A stretch of DNA of 10,934 nucleotides from Anaerolineae bacterium (GCA_003694235.1 RFKO01000046.1:1-10934), one strand, 5' to 3'; positions 1 to 9,189 are shown, counted from the stretch's first letter. Numbers and translations: made by a program. The notes: generated from the sequence alone by a model not told the origin.

Positions 1-178
1 CCCCAAAGAACTGCACGCCCGCGGGCTGGTGGTCGGCACGGCGAACGAAATCGTGGATCAATTGGGAGAGCTGGCAGAAGCAGGCCTGCAACGCGTGATG
101 CTGCAATGGCTCAACCTGGACGACCTGGACGGGCTGGAGGCGTTGGCCCACGGCGTGCTTCCCCAATTAGGTTGTTAG
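1..178 (+). CDS. LLM-class F420-dependent oxidoreductase, C-terminal fragment
   Basis: Only the last 58 codons are in the window (first full codon at base 2, stop TAG at 176-178), so the gene begins upstream. The visible peptide contains GTANEIVDQLGELAEAGLQR, followed by VMLQWLNLDDLDGLEALA. This is the typical C-terminal helix-strand-helix of luciferase-like (bacterial luciferase/TIM-barrel) F420-dependent oxidoreductases: a GT-x-E-I/V-V-x-Q-L helix, then the 'RVMLQW' strand that closes the barrel. Such cytoplasmic enzymes transfer hydride between coenzyme F420 (or FMN) and a substrate that cannot be read from this fragment. The MOSC gene starts 38 bases downstream on the same strand with no terminator hairpin seen between, so the two may be cotranscribed. 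The family call is fairly secure; cofactor choice (F420 versus FMN) is inference from the subfamily-like ending. Confidence 0.75.
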   Translation, partial: PKELHARGLVVGTANEIVDQLGELAEAGLQRVMLQWLNLDDLDGLEALAHGVLPQLGC

Positions 179-216
179 AGCGATTTCAATATCCGAAACT
201 CAGGTTGAGGTAGATC

Positions 217-693
217 ATGGCGCACATTTTTCAAATCAACATCTCTTCGGGCGGGGTGCCCAAACTCGCCGCCCCCCTGGCGCAGGCGCACGTCACCACA
301 AACGGCATCGTAGGGGATAAGCAACGTCACCTGGATGTCCACGGCGGGCCGGAGCGGGCGGTATGCCTGTATTCGTTGGAACGCATCCTGGCGCTGCAAC
401 AGGAAGGCCATCCGGTTTTCCCCGGCGCGATGGGCGAAAATATCACGCTCTCAGGCCTGGATTGGTCACAACTGTCACCGGGGATGCGGCTGCGGTTGGG
501 GGAGGAGGTCGAACTTGAAATCACCCGCCCCACCACGCCATGCACCAACCTGAGGCCATACTTTCTCGATGGCGACTACAGCCGGGTGTCCCCAAACAAA
601 CACCCCGGCTGGTCGCGCTTTTATGCCCGCGTGCTTCGAGCAGGCAAAATTGTCACAGGAGATCGTGTAGAAATCGTAGCCACCGAACCATGA
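217..693 (+). CDS. MOSC domain-containing protein
   Basis: A 158-residue single-domain protein. The MOSC signature is visible in order: GIVGDKQRHLDVHGG at about residues 30-44, AVCLYS at 48-53, FPGAMGENITLSGLDW at 68-83, and the conserved cysteine in TTPCTNLRPYF (Cys109). MOSC domains bind molybdenum cofactor or a sulfur carried on that cysteine; they form the C-terminus of Moco sulfurases and the core of YiiM/YuaD-type proteins that reduce N-hydroxylated compounds. The length matches stand-alone MOSC proteins. The ATG at 217 is preceded by GAGG at 207-210 with a 6-base spacer, supporting this start. It overlaps the next gene by the tetranucleotide ATGA (690-693), so the two are probably translationally coupled. 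The actual substrate is unknown; no molybdopterin biosynthesis gene is nearby. Confidence 0.9.
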   Translation: MAHIFQINISSGGVPKLAAPLAQAHVTTNGIVGDKQRHLDVHGGPERAVCLYSLERILALQQEGHPVFPGAMGENITLSGLDWSQLSPGMRLRLGEEVELEITRPTTPCTNLRPYFLDGDYSRVSPNKHPGWSRFYARVLRAGKIVTGDRVEIVATEP

Positions 694-1154
694 AAGCAAG
701 CACACTCCGCTTCCTGATGAACATCTGGCCGCCATTCCGCGGCGCAGGTATCCGCGTGCGGCACATCCGTCCGGATTACCGCGAAATCCTGGTCGAAATG
801 CCGCTGCGCTGGTACAACCGCAACTACGTGGGCACGCACTTTGGCGGCAGTTTGTGCGCCATGACCGACCCGTTCTACATGCTGATGTTGATTCACAACC
901 TCGGGCCGGAGTACATCGTGTGGGACAGAGCGGCGCACATCGAATTTGTGCGGCCGGGCAGAGGGACGGTGCACGCCCGCTTCACGCTGGACGACGAACA
1001 GGTAGAAGCCATCCGCTCCGCCTGTCAGGATGGGCAGGCCCACTATCCAGAGTTCACGGTGGACATCCTGGACGAAAAAAACAAACTGGTGGCGCGGGTG
1101 AAGAAGCGGATATATGTGAAGAAGAAAGAGGGGAGAGTGAGGAGTGAACAGTGA
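690..1154 (+). CDS. DUF4442 (hotdog-fold, thioesterase-like) protein
   Basis: A 154-residue protein starting at the ATG that overlaps the MOSC stop codon. The frame is open upstream to 540, but that part lies inside the MOSC gene and looks like shadow sequence, so 690 is preferred. The pattern NRNYVGTHFGGSLCAMTDPF (residues 43-62) followed by AHIEFVRPGRGTVHARF (about 82-98) matches the DUF4442 family, a hotdog-fold group related to acyl-CoA thioesterases: an Asn/Gly-rich loop, a long helix, then strands with the 'PG.G.V.A' turn. Biochemical activity is not established for the family, so thioesterase activity is only likely. The C-terminus is basic (KKRIYVKKKEGRVRSEQ), and its last seven residues are encoded by a tandem heptamer array that also supplies the stop codon. 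Confidence 0.85.
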   Translation: MKASTLRFLMNIWPPFRGAGIRVRHIRPDYREILVEMPLRWYNRNYVGTHFGGSLCAMTDPFYMLMLIHNLGPEYIVWDRAAHIEFVRPGRGTVHARFTLDDEQVEAIRSACQDGQAHYPEFTVDILDEKNKLVARVKKRIYVKKKEGRVRSEQ

Positions 1155-1182
1155 ACAGTGAGCAGTGAAGAGTGAGGCGTGA
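1134..1182 (+). repeat. Heptanucleotide tandem array (NNAGTGA)x7
   Basis: Seven consecutive 7-base units fit exactly: agagtga, ggagtga, acagtga, acagtga, gcagtga, agagtga, ggcgtga. Six keep the AGTGA core and the last has CGTGA. The array begins inside the DUF4442 gene, provides its TGA (1152-1154), and fills most of the 32-base gap to the convergent histidine kinase. Because 7 and 3 share no factor, the TGA falls in all three + frames within any three successive units, so the array stops translation in any frame. It resembles the short tandemly repeated heptamers (STRR-type) known from filamentous cyanobacteria and seen in other environmental bacteria. Confidence 0.85.
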
Positions 1183-1186
1183 GGGA

Positions 1187-3406
1187 TTATTCGCTGCGCG
1201 GGAGGACGACATGGAAGGTGCTTCCCGGCAGGGTCTCTTCGTCGTGGCCGGGGCTTTCAACCCACACTTTGCCGCCATGCGCCTCGACAACGCCGCGCAC
1301 GATGGCCAATCCCAGGCCAGGTCCGCCTCCCTTGAATTTCGTCTTGCCGGAGGAGTGCAGCTCCACATCGCCGATCTGGTAAAACTTCTCGAAGATCAAC
1401 TCGTGGTAACGGGGATCAATCCCGATGCCGGTATCGCGCACCAGAATCTCCACGCCCCCTTGAGGAAAAGCCGCATCCCCGGCCGGAATTTCCCGTCCGG
1501 TGATGGTGATCGTACCGCCATCGGGGGTGTACTTCACGGCGTTGTTGACCAGCTGGTAAAACGCCTTACGCAACGCCTCGGGATCGCCCAGCACAGGCAG
1601 CAGTTCCGCGATGACCGGATCGAATTCCAGTTGCTGCTTCCGCTCCCGAAACACAGGCGCGTGATAGCGACACACCCGGCGCAAAACATCCTCCAGCTTG
1701 ATGATCTGCCTGGTGACCTGAAATTCGCGCAAATCAATCGCCGTCACATCCAGCATGCTCTCCACGATTTCGTGCAGCCGCTCCGCCCCCTCGGCAATTC
1801 CCTGGATGAGGCGGCGAAATTCCTCTCGCCGTTGCAACTCGGGTTCATCCTGGAGCATCTGCACATAGCCGCTGAGCACGGTGAGCGGGGTTCTCAGCTC
1901 GTGTGAAGTCACGCTGATAAAGTCCGACTTGGTTCGATCAATGCGCGTCAGGCGCTCGTGCGCCTCTTCCATGGCGGCATAGGCGTTACGGAACTCACTG
2001 TTGATGCGCAGCAGGCTTTCCACCAGCCGGGCGTTTTGCAGCACCACGGCGGTCTGATCGGCCAGCATGTGCAGCAAATCAATATCTTCGGCGTAGTAAG
2101 AGGCACCGGAGCGTTTCGGCCCCAAAGCAATCAGCCCAATCCACTCATCCCGAGCGTGTACCGGGATGAACACATCCATCCCCAACCGGCTGATCCACGC
2201 GCGCGTGCTCTCACGAACACCATAGTAACGCGGCAGCATTTCCAGTTCGGCTGCGATCACAGCGCGCCGTTCACGCGCCCACACGCTGGCAAGCGGACTA
2301 TCCACCGGCAGACGGCCTACATATGCCGCGTTGCGCTCGCGCCCTCCAGGGCGAATGTGATACGTACGCTCCCCCTCCGGGCTGACCTCCAGCTCCACCA
2401 GAAAGATCAGGGCGCGGCTGGCGTCGAAGACCTGCGCGGTCAGCTCCACCAGCACTTTGGAGAGCAAATCCACGTCCAACACATTGCTCACACTCTGCCC
2501 GAACTGGCGCACAATCTCGGTGACATCCTGCTCCTCGCCGAACAACCAGCGCTCCACGCGCCCCTGGACGGTACGCATTACGGGATTGAGCACCAGCATC
2601 ACAGCAAGCGCCATGATCGCCGCGGCCAGATAGCGATATTCACCGAGCAGAGAGACGATCAGCAGATACACACCGGCATAGGCTACCAGTTGCATTCCCA
2701 GCCAGATGCCCTCGTTGAGCACATTGCGCACCAGACGTCCCATCTGCGGCAGGCGCGGCCAGGCCACGGCCAGAAACACCAGCGTCATGCCCAGCGCTTC
2801 CACCAGCAATCCATACCACGCGCCGGGCACCAGTACACGCAACAGGCCGCCGAGGAAAACAATGCCAAAACCATACAACCACAAGAAGATGCGATAGCGC
2901 AGCGTGGGAAACCGCGCCTGTCGATAATTGCGCAACAACAACTGCGCGGTCATCACATTGAAAACCACCCAGCCACCCAGGTTGAACCAGAAGATCACCG
3001 CCCTCAGGTCGAACAACCGGCGGCCGAGGGGGATCCACCCCGCGGAGGCGCCAGGGAGGAAATTCGCCAGCAACCCTGCCGGCCACAAAACCGCCCCGAA
3101 CAGCAACATCTGGCGTTGATTGGGCAGCATGTGATACTGCAATGCCGCCAGCCACAAGAGCAACAGCGCGGCGGCAAAGAGGCCATACTCCTCCCAGTTA
3201 ACCGCAAACGGCTCGATAAAGCGTCCCTGCCAGGGGCCCCTTAACATCATGCCGCCCCCCACGCGAGCGAGGTTGACCAGCATCAACACCGCCCACAGGC
3301 GCGCCATGCGGCTGTGCCAGCCACGCCGCACAAAGGCCAACACCAGCATCACAAGATGCAATACGATGCTGACCAGAGAAGCCACCGTCAGGAAATCCAG
3401 AGACAT
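1187..3406 (-). CDS. Multi-TM GAF-domain sensor histidine kinase
   Basis: A 739-residue membrane histidine kinase. The N-terminal ~280 residues contain roughly nine hydrophobic segments (about 5-26, 36-55, 74-94, 100-119, 137-158, 174-193, 197-216, 234-254, 259-277). A GAF-like domain follows at about 304-460 (ending DIDLLHMLADQTAVVLQNA), then a short coiled linker, a HisKA dimerisation domain with H-box SHELRTPL (phospho-acceptor His502), and a HATPase_c domain with N-box LVNNAVKYTP (Asn622), G1 DTGIGI (Asp658), F-box FEKFYQ and G2 GGGPGLGLAI. All catalytic motifs are intact. The ligand is unknown. The frame is open to an ATG at 3454, but that start would place a perfect hairpin in the coding region; the ATG at 3406 has AGGTG at 3412-3416 (5-base spacer) and is chosen. 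No response regulator is in the window. The gene follows the oxoamine synthase on the same strand and is convergent with DUF4442. Confidence 0.92.
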   Translation of the reverse strand: MSLDFLTVASLVSIVLHLVMLVLAFVRRGWHSRMARLWAVLMLVNLARVGGGMMLRGPWQGRFIEPFAVNWEEYGLFAAALLLLWLAALQYHMLPNQRQMLLFGAVLWPAGLLANFLPGASAGWIPLGRRLFDLRAVIFWFNLGGWVVFNVMTAQLLLRNYRQARFPTLRYRIFLWLYGFGIVFLGGLLRVLVPGAWYGLLVEALGMTLVFLAVAWPRLPQMGRLVRNVLNEGIWLGMQLVAYAGVYLLIVSLLGEYRYLAAAIMALAVMLVLNPVMRTVQGRVERWLFGEEQDVTEIVRQFGQSVSNVLDVDLLSKVLVELTAQVFDASRALIFLVELEVSPEGERTYHIRPGGRERNAAYVGRLPVDSPLASVWARERRAVIAAELEMLPRYYGVRESTRAWISRLGMDVFIPVHARDEWIGLIALGPKRSGASYYAEDIDLLHMLADQTAVVLQNARLVESLLRINSEFRNAYAAMEEAHERLTRIDRTKSDFISVTSHELRTPLTVLSGYVQMLQDEPELQRREEFRRLIQGIAEGAERLHEIVESMLDVTAIDLREFQVTRQIIKLEDVLRRVCRYHAPVFRERKQQLEFDPVIAELLPVLGDPEALRKAFYQLVNNAVKYTPDGGTITITGREIPAGDAAFPQGGVEILVRDTGIGIDPRYHELIFEKFYQIGDVELHSSGKTKFKGGGPGLGLAIVRGVVEAHGGKVWVESPGHDEETLPGSTFHVVLPRSE

Positions 3407-3417
3407 GTTGCACCTGC

Positions 3418-3448
3418 AAAACAGGGTGTGCCCCGAAGCACACCCTGT
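3418..3448 (-). terminator. Perfect 11-bp hairpin, possible weak terminator or attenuator
   Basis: Bases 3421-3431 and 3438-3448 form a perfect 11-bp inverted repeat around a 6-base loop (minus strand TTCGGG, which contains UUCG). On the minus strand the stem is followed at once by a T run of only four (counting the closing T), then GC. It lies between the oxoamine synthase stop (3464) and the kinase start (3406), just upstream of the kinase Shine-Dalgarno. The stem is strong, but the short T run makes complete termination doubtful. It could reduce read-through into the kinase or protect the upstream mRNA end. Confidence 0.55.
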
Positions 3449-3463
3449 CCGCATCGGCCTTGC

Positions 3464-4675
3464 TCAATCAATCAGGCCGACCTGCCGCCCCGCCTCGGCA
3501 ATCACATCCATCGCGTATTCGATATCATCCGGCTCGTGCGAAGCCAGCACAGTGGCTCTCAGCCTCGCCAGCCCCACCGGAACGGCCGGCGAGACCACCG
3601 GCAGCACAAACAACCCTTTTTCATGGGCGTAACGCGTCAGGGCAAAGGCGGTCTCGTCGTCACCACAGAGCACCGGCACAATGGCGGTCTCGGTCTGCAT
3701 GGTGTCGAACCCGCGCGCCTTCAAGCCATCGATGAACTGACGGGCGTTGGCGTTCAATTTCTCGATGCGCCAGGGCTCATCCAGAATCACCTTGAACGCT
3801 TCATTCGCCGCGGCGGCCTGCGCCGGCGGCAGAGCTGCGGAGAAGATGTAAGCACGGCTGGCGTGGCGCAGGAACTTGATCAGCGCTTTATCCCCGGCCA
3901 CATAACCACCCACTGAAGGGATGGTCTTGCTCAGCGTGCCCATTTTGATATCCACCGCGCCCCACATATCGAAATGCTCCTCGATGCCGCGGCCGGTCTT
4001 CCCCAACACGCCGACCGAATGCGCTTCGTCCAGCATCAGCCAGGCGTTGTACTTCTTGCACAGGGCGGCCATGCGCGGCAGGTCAATGATGTCGCCATCC
4101 ATGCTAAACACCGCATCAGCGACCACCAGCTTGGCCGCGTCCGCCGGCGTATCGGCCAGCATACGCTCGAGAGCGTCCATGTCATTGTGCCGGAAGCGGC
4201 GGAACTTGGCGCCCGACATCAGGCAGCCATCCACAATGCTGGCATGGTTCAGTTTGTCCGAGAAGACGTAATCACCGCGCCCCACCAGCGTGGAGACAAC
4301 CGTCAGATTGGTGACATAGCCGGAGGTGTAGGTGATCGCCGCCTCGGCGCGCTTGAAGTCGGCGATGGTTTCTTCCAGCTCCTTGTGGATGGCGAGCGTA
4401 CCGGCCAGTGTACGCACGCCGTGCGTGCCGGTGCCGTAGCGGTCGATGGCCTCCTGCGCAGCTTTGTTGATGCGCGGATGACCTACCAGGCCCAGATAAC
4501 TGTAAGAGGCGTACATCCCCATCTCGCGACCGTTGACCACCACTTTGGAACCACCCCGCAGTTCGGTGACCGGCAGATTGTAGAAATATTCGTTGCGGCG
4601 CTGCATCCCCTCTATGCGTTCGACCATGGCGGCAATTCGCCGCGCGACAGCATCATTGGCAGTTTTCACATCCAT
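3464..4675 (-). CDS. PLP-dependent alpha-oxoamine synthase (KBL/BioF/SPT-like)
   Basis: A 403-residue fold-type I PLP enzyme of the alpha-oxoamine synthase family, which condenses an amino acid with an acyl-CoA and releases CO2 or a ketone product (2-amino-3-ketobutyrate CoA ligase, 8-amino-7-oxononanoate synthase, serine palmitoyltransferase). Visible motifs are ASYSYLGL and YGTGTHGVRTLAGT near the N-terminus, SDKLNHASIVDG (His144, stacking on PLP), VFSMDGDI, DEAHSVGVLG (Asp216 and His219), and the Schiff-base lysine in GTLSKTIPSVGGYVAG (Lys250). Length is typical. A TTG at 4696 would add seven residues, but the ATG at 4675 has a strong AGGAG (4681-4685) with a 5-base spacer and is preferred. 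A consensus promoter lies just upstream. Motifs alone do not separate the three activities; no tdh, biotin or sphingolipid gene is in the window, so no symbol is given. Confidence 0.9.
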   Translation of the reverse strand: MDVKTANDAVARRIAAMVERIEGMQRRNEYFYNLPVTELRGGSKVVVNGREMGMYASYSYLGLVGHPRINKAAQEAIDRYGTGTHGVRTLAGTLAIHKELEETIADFKRAEAAITYTSGYVTNLTVVSTLVGRGDYVFSDKLNHASIVDGCLMSGAKFRRFRHNDMDALERMLADTPADAAKLVVADAVFSMDGDIIDLPRMAALCKKYNAWLMLDEAHSVGVLGKTGRGIEEHFDMWGAVDIKMGTLSKTIPSVGGYVAGDKALIKFLRHASRAYIFSAALPPAQAAAANEAFKVILDEPWRIEKLNANARQFIDGLKARGFDTMQTETAIVPVLCGDDETAFALTRYAHEKGLFVLPVVSPAVPVGLARLRATVLASHEPDDIEYAMDVIAEAGRQVGLID

Positions 4676-4716
4676 GGCTACTCCTGATAAGTGCAAAAGG
4701 ATGACAGAACGAAAGT

Positions 4717-4745
4717 AGTGTAGCCCAAGGTGAGGGAGTTGTCAA
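4717..4745 (-). promoter_or_regulatory. Sigma70 promoter of the oxoamine synthase gene
   Basis: On the minus strand there is a perfect -35 TTGACA (4740-4745), a 17-base spacer, and a -10 TACACT (4717-4722, four of six matches to TATAAT). Transcription would start near 4710, leaving a leader of about 35 bases to the ATG at 4675. It sits in the gap after the ligA stop (4751), so the oxoamine synthase gene need not depend on ligA read-through. Confidence 0.6.
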
Positions 4746-4750
4746 TTAAC

Positions 4751-7076
<2,326 letters not shown>

Positions 7077-7132
7077 GAGTTGCTCCTTTTCGTTTCTCTC
7101 GTTCCGCTGGGTATCACACTCGTTGGAGCGGG

Positions 7133-7141
7133 ATTCTACCA
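7133..7141 (-). promoter_or_regulatory. Extended -10 promoter for the zinc-ribbon/ligA operon
   Basis: The minus strand reads TGGTAGAAT: an extended -10 (TG-N) joined to TAGAAT (five of six matches to TATAAT). No good -35 is present at the expected distance, as is usual for extended -10 promoters. The start point would be near 7126, giving a leader of about 50 bases to the ATG at 7076. Copies of the hexamer AACGAG/CTCGTT flank it at 7098-7103, 7119-7124 and 7160-7165; the outer two lie in a perfect 9-base inverted repeat (7096-7104 and 7159-7167), a possible operator. Confidence 0.4.
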
Positions 7142-7180
7142 TAGCAACGGCGGTCGGCGAACGAGAGGGCGGCCGGGCAG

Positions 7181-8923
7181 TCATCCGCGGCGGCGCAGCA
7201 ACGCAACAACCAGAAAACCGCCCATCACCAGCAGGACGAGCACGACAACAGGCAGCACCGGCGCAGTTTGCTCCACCAGGCCTGGCGGCGGCAACGGCGT
7301 GCGGGTGAAATACGGCGTGGGCGTGACAACCGGTGTGGGCGTCTGCTCACAGAGCGAAGAGGTCACCACAATGTTGTAGAAAATCTCGCCCTCCCCCTGA
7401 TCGCCGCCCAACACCGTGATCTGCCAGTCTCCTGCTGCGGGTTTCAACAACGTGTACAGCTTCAACCCCGTTCCCTCCTGCAGCAGGAAGCCATCATACC
7501 CGCTGCTCACATTGCGTCCCTGCGGGTCGTTAATCGTCAGTGCGGGGTCGCCGTTCAGGTAATTCAACGCCAGGCTGAACTCGCAAACCTGATCAGGCAG
7601 CGCAATGGCGTCCAGCGTGCGGCTCTCACCAGAGGCGATGTAACCGGCCAGCTGCGTCACCTCGCCCACCACCCCCTGCCGGCAGGCGACAAAGAAATTG
7701 ACCAGTTCTTCTCCCTTGCGCGCAAACAGGTACTGCCCGCCGGTCTCCTCTGCCAGGCTGCGAAGCAACTGACGGTCAACGTGCGCTTCTGTCTGACCAA
7801 TGCCCACAGTGCAGATGCGCGCCTCGATTTCGCGGGCGCGAGGAGGCATATCGGCGAGAATCTCATCCGGGCCAGGGCCGACGTTGGTGTGCCCATCCGA
7901 AAGCAGGATCACCAGGCTGGGGTGCTGAGGGTCGCGGTGCTGCTCCAACTCCTGAAGGGCGTCGTCGAGAGCGGCGTAAATATTGGTCTGATACTGTGGC
8001 TCAAGTTTCAAAATTCGGCCCTCCACAGCCTCCAGGTCAGCGGTAAGCGGCTGCAACAAGGCCGACTCGGTGGAGAACACCACCAGGGCGAAGACTGAAG
8101 TACGCCTTCCCGCGTTTTCATCCAGGCGGGCAAGATCAATCAGCGTCCGCGCCGCCTGTCGGGCCAGATCGATCTTGCGCGGTATGCCCAGTTCATCCAG
8201 TTTGGCGTCGTACTCCGCCTGCAATTGGTGATAGCCGCTGTCGGCATAGAACTGATCGCGCTGCTGCAACAGGTTGAAGTAATCCAACGCCTCCAGCTCA
8301 TTGTTGCGGGCGACCAGGGTATCCACATACGCCTGCCGCAGCGGGATGTAACCGGCTTCCCCCAGATAAGGAATAAGATCGCGCAAAGCCTGTTTGCCCT
8401 CGAATCCGATCCCCGCGCCGGCGCAGGCCTGGTCAATCCAGTAATCCAGCTCATCCAGCTGGCCGGCCACGGCCATCTGCAAGGTGTACTGAGGGCTGAC
8501 CTGACATCCCATTTCGGCGAGCTTCTCGCCCACCGTGGCGCGAACAGCCTCCACACCATCGGCGTAACCGTTCTCGCTCAACCAGGAATCCAGCTCTGCG
8601 GCTGCCGTCTGCCAGGCCGCCTGGGCCATCAGAACAGCAGGGTCGTTCAAGGCTGCCTCAATCGCCTGATTCAGCGTCTGCAGGGCCGGGTCATTCTCGA
8701 TAGCCGAAATTTGCTCGGAGAGCGTAGAAATCTCCTCGGGCAAATCCTCCGACAGCAAGGGATGTTTCATGCTATCGGAGATATCCAACACCAGCACGAT
8801 CTGGATCACATCGTCCGGCTGTGGAGGTTGCTGCTGTGCCGCCACCGGTGTGACATCCCCCCCAGCCATCAAACACATCAAGACCCCCACCATCACGCCG
8901 CCGAGAAACCGTCTGATATCCAT
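7181..8923 (-). CDS. Secreted, membrane-anchored VWA-domain protein with helical insert
   Basis: A 580-residue protein. It has a signal peptide (residues 1-29, probable cleavage at VAA|QQ), a short Pro/Gln linker, a von Willebrand A domain, a beta-rich C-terminal part (about 420-525, with LKPAAGDWQITVLGG), a Pro/Thr-rich stalk (about 527-547), one TM helix (about 554-576) and the stop-transfer RRRG. It should therefore face outward. The metal-ion-dependent adhesion site is complete: DISDS (47-51), Thr313 in QTNIYAALDDAL, and Asp343 in LLSDGHTNVG. Oddly, about 195 mostly helical residues (about 53-247, containing Cys140 and Cys167) separate DISDS from the next expected VWA helix (KIDLARQAARTLIDLA). 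The frame is open to 9037, but the ATG at 8923 has GGGGAGG with a 5-base spacer and starts directly at the signal peptide. The ligand is unknown; a role in adhesion or surface complex assembly is only suggested by the family. Confidence 0.9.
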   Translation of the reverse strand: MDIRRFLGGVMVGVLMCLMAGGDVTPVAAQQQPPQPDDVIQIVLVLDISDSMKHPLLSEDLPEEISTLSEQISAIENDPALQTLNQAIEAALNDPAVLMAQAAWQTAAAELDSWLSENGYADGVEAVRATVGEKLAEMGCQVSPQYTLQMAVAGQLDELDYWIDQACAGAGIGFEGKQALRDLIPYLGEAGYIPLRQAYVDTLVARNNELEALDYFNLLQQRDQFYADSGYHQLQAEYDAKLDELGIPRKIDLARQAARTLIDLARLDENAGRRTSVFALVVFSTESALLQPLTADLEAVEGRILKLEPQYQTNIYAALDDALQELEQHRDPQHPSLVILLSDGHTNVGPGPDEILADMPPRAREIEARICTVGIGQTEAHVDRQLLRSLAEETGGQYLFARKGEELVNFFVACRQGVVGEVTQLAGYIASGESRTLDAIALPDQVCEFSLALNYLNGDPALTINDPQGRNVSSGYDGFLLQEGTGLKLYTLLKPAAGDWQITVLGGDQGEGEIFYNIVVTSSLCEQTPTPVVTPTPYFTRTPLPPPGLVEQTAPVLPVVVLVLLVMGGFLVVALLRRRG

Positions 8924-8987
8924 CGCATCCTCCCCAACACCATTCCCCAGGCAACAAGGGCCTGAGGTCGCCCAATCCACATCCTTC

Positions 8988-8996
8988 ATTCTAGCA
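8988..8996 (-). promoter_or_regulatory. Extended -10 promoter for the VWA gene
   Basis: The minus strand reads TGCTAGAAT, a TG-N extension plus TAGAAT, almost the same as the element in front of the zinc-ribbon/ligA operon. No clear -35 is seen. The start would be near 8981, giving a leader of about 58 bases to the ATG at 8923. Its position downstream of the frame's most distal ATG (9037) supports the shorter VWA protein. Confidence 0.4.
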
Positions 8997-9060
8997 CAAG
9001 AATTCCCGCCACGCGCGCAGGGAAAGACCGGGAACACTCAAATACTTGAAATTCTGTCGC

Positions 9061-9130
9061 AACATCTGTGCATTTTGTGTGTATCTCCAATTTCTTTTCT
9101 CTACGCACTCTGCGCTCTCCGCGGTGAATC
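9061..9130. repeat. T/C-rich stretch resembling a dispersed intergenic repeat
   Basis: The stretch includes TTTCTTTTCTCTACGCACTC and TGCGCTCTCCGCGGTGAA. It has the cadence of the 'CTCTGTGTNCTCTGCGNTCTCTGCGGTGAA' family of intergenic sequences found in many environmental bacterial genomes; read on the minus strand it is a run of GCGGAGAGCGCAGAGTGCG type. Only one copy lies in this window, so repeat status rests on resemblance to sequences I remember, not on a comparison. Confidence 0.4.
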
Positions 9131-9183
9131 CGCTTAGTGCGCCCAGAAGATCAAAGTGGCTCTTCAGAGAAGGGGAAATAAAG

Positions 9184-9189
9184 TACAAT
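9184..9189 (+). promoter_or_regulatory. TACAAT -10 element, near-leaderless start of the DHH fusion gene
   Basis: TACAAT (five of six matches to TATAAT) ends 8 bases before the ATG at 9198, so transcription would begin at about 9196, giving a mRNA with almost no leader. This agrees with the lack of a usable Shine-Dalgarno directly before the ATG; the only purine-rich motif (AAGGGG, near 9170) is more than 20 bases away. A -35 at the right distance (9161-9166) matches only three of six positions. Confidence 0.4.

Noticed and set aside
540..689. N-terminal extension of the DUF4442 gene
   Set aside because: It lies wholly inside the MOSC gene, has no family resemblance, and the ATG at 690 forms a standard ATGA overlap.
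1958..3244. 428-codon open frame on the + strand opposite the histidine kinase
   Set aside because: It is rich in His, Gln and Arg with no family resemblance, and is the antisense shadow of a GC-rich gene whose kinase motifs are intact.
7077..7184. 36-residue N-terminal extension of the small zinc-ribbon protein
   Set aside because: The AAGGAG before 7076 and the extended -10 at 7133-7141 favour the shorter protein.
8924..9037. 38-residue N-terminal extension of the VWA protein
   Set aside because: The signal peptide begins at 8923 behind a strong Shine-Dalgarno, and the predicted promoter lies within the extension.
8991..9188. 65-codon minus-strand frame in the intergenic region
   Set aside because: It reads through the repeat-like stretch and the -10 of the divergent gene, with no ribosome site or family resemblance.
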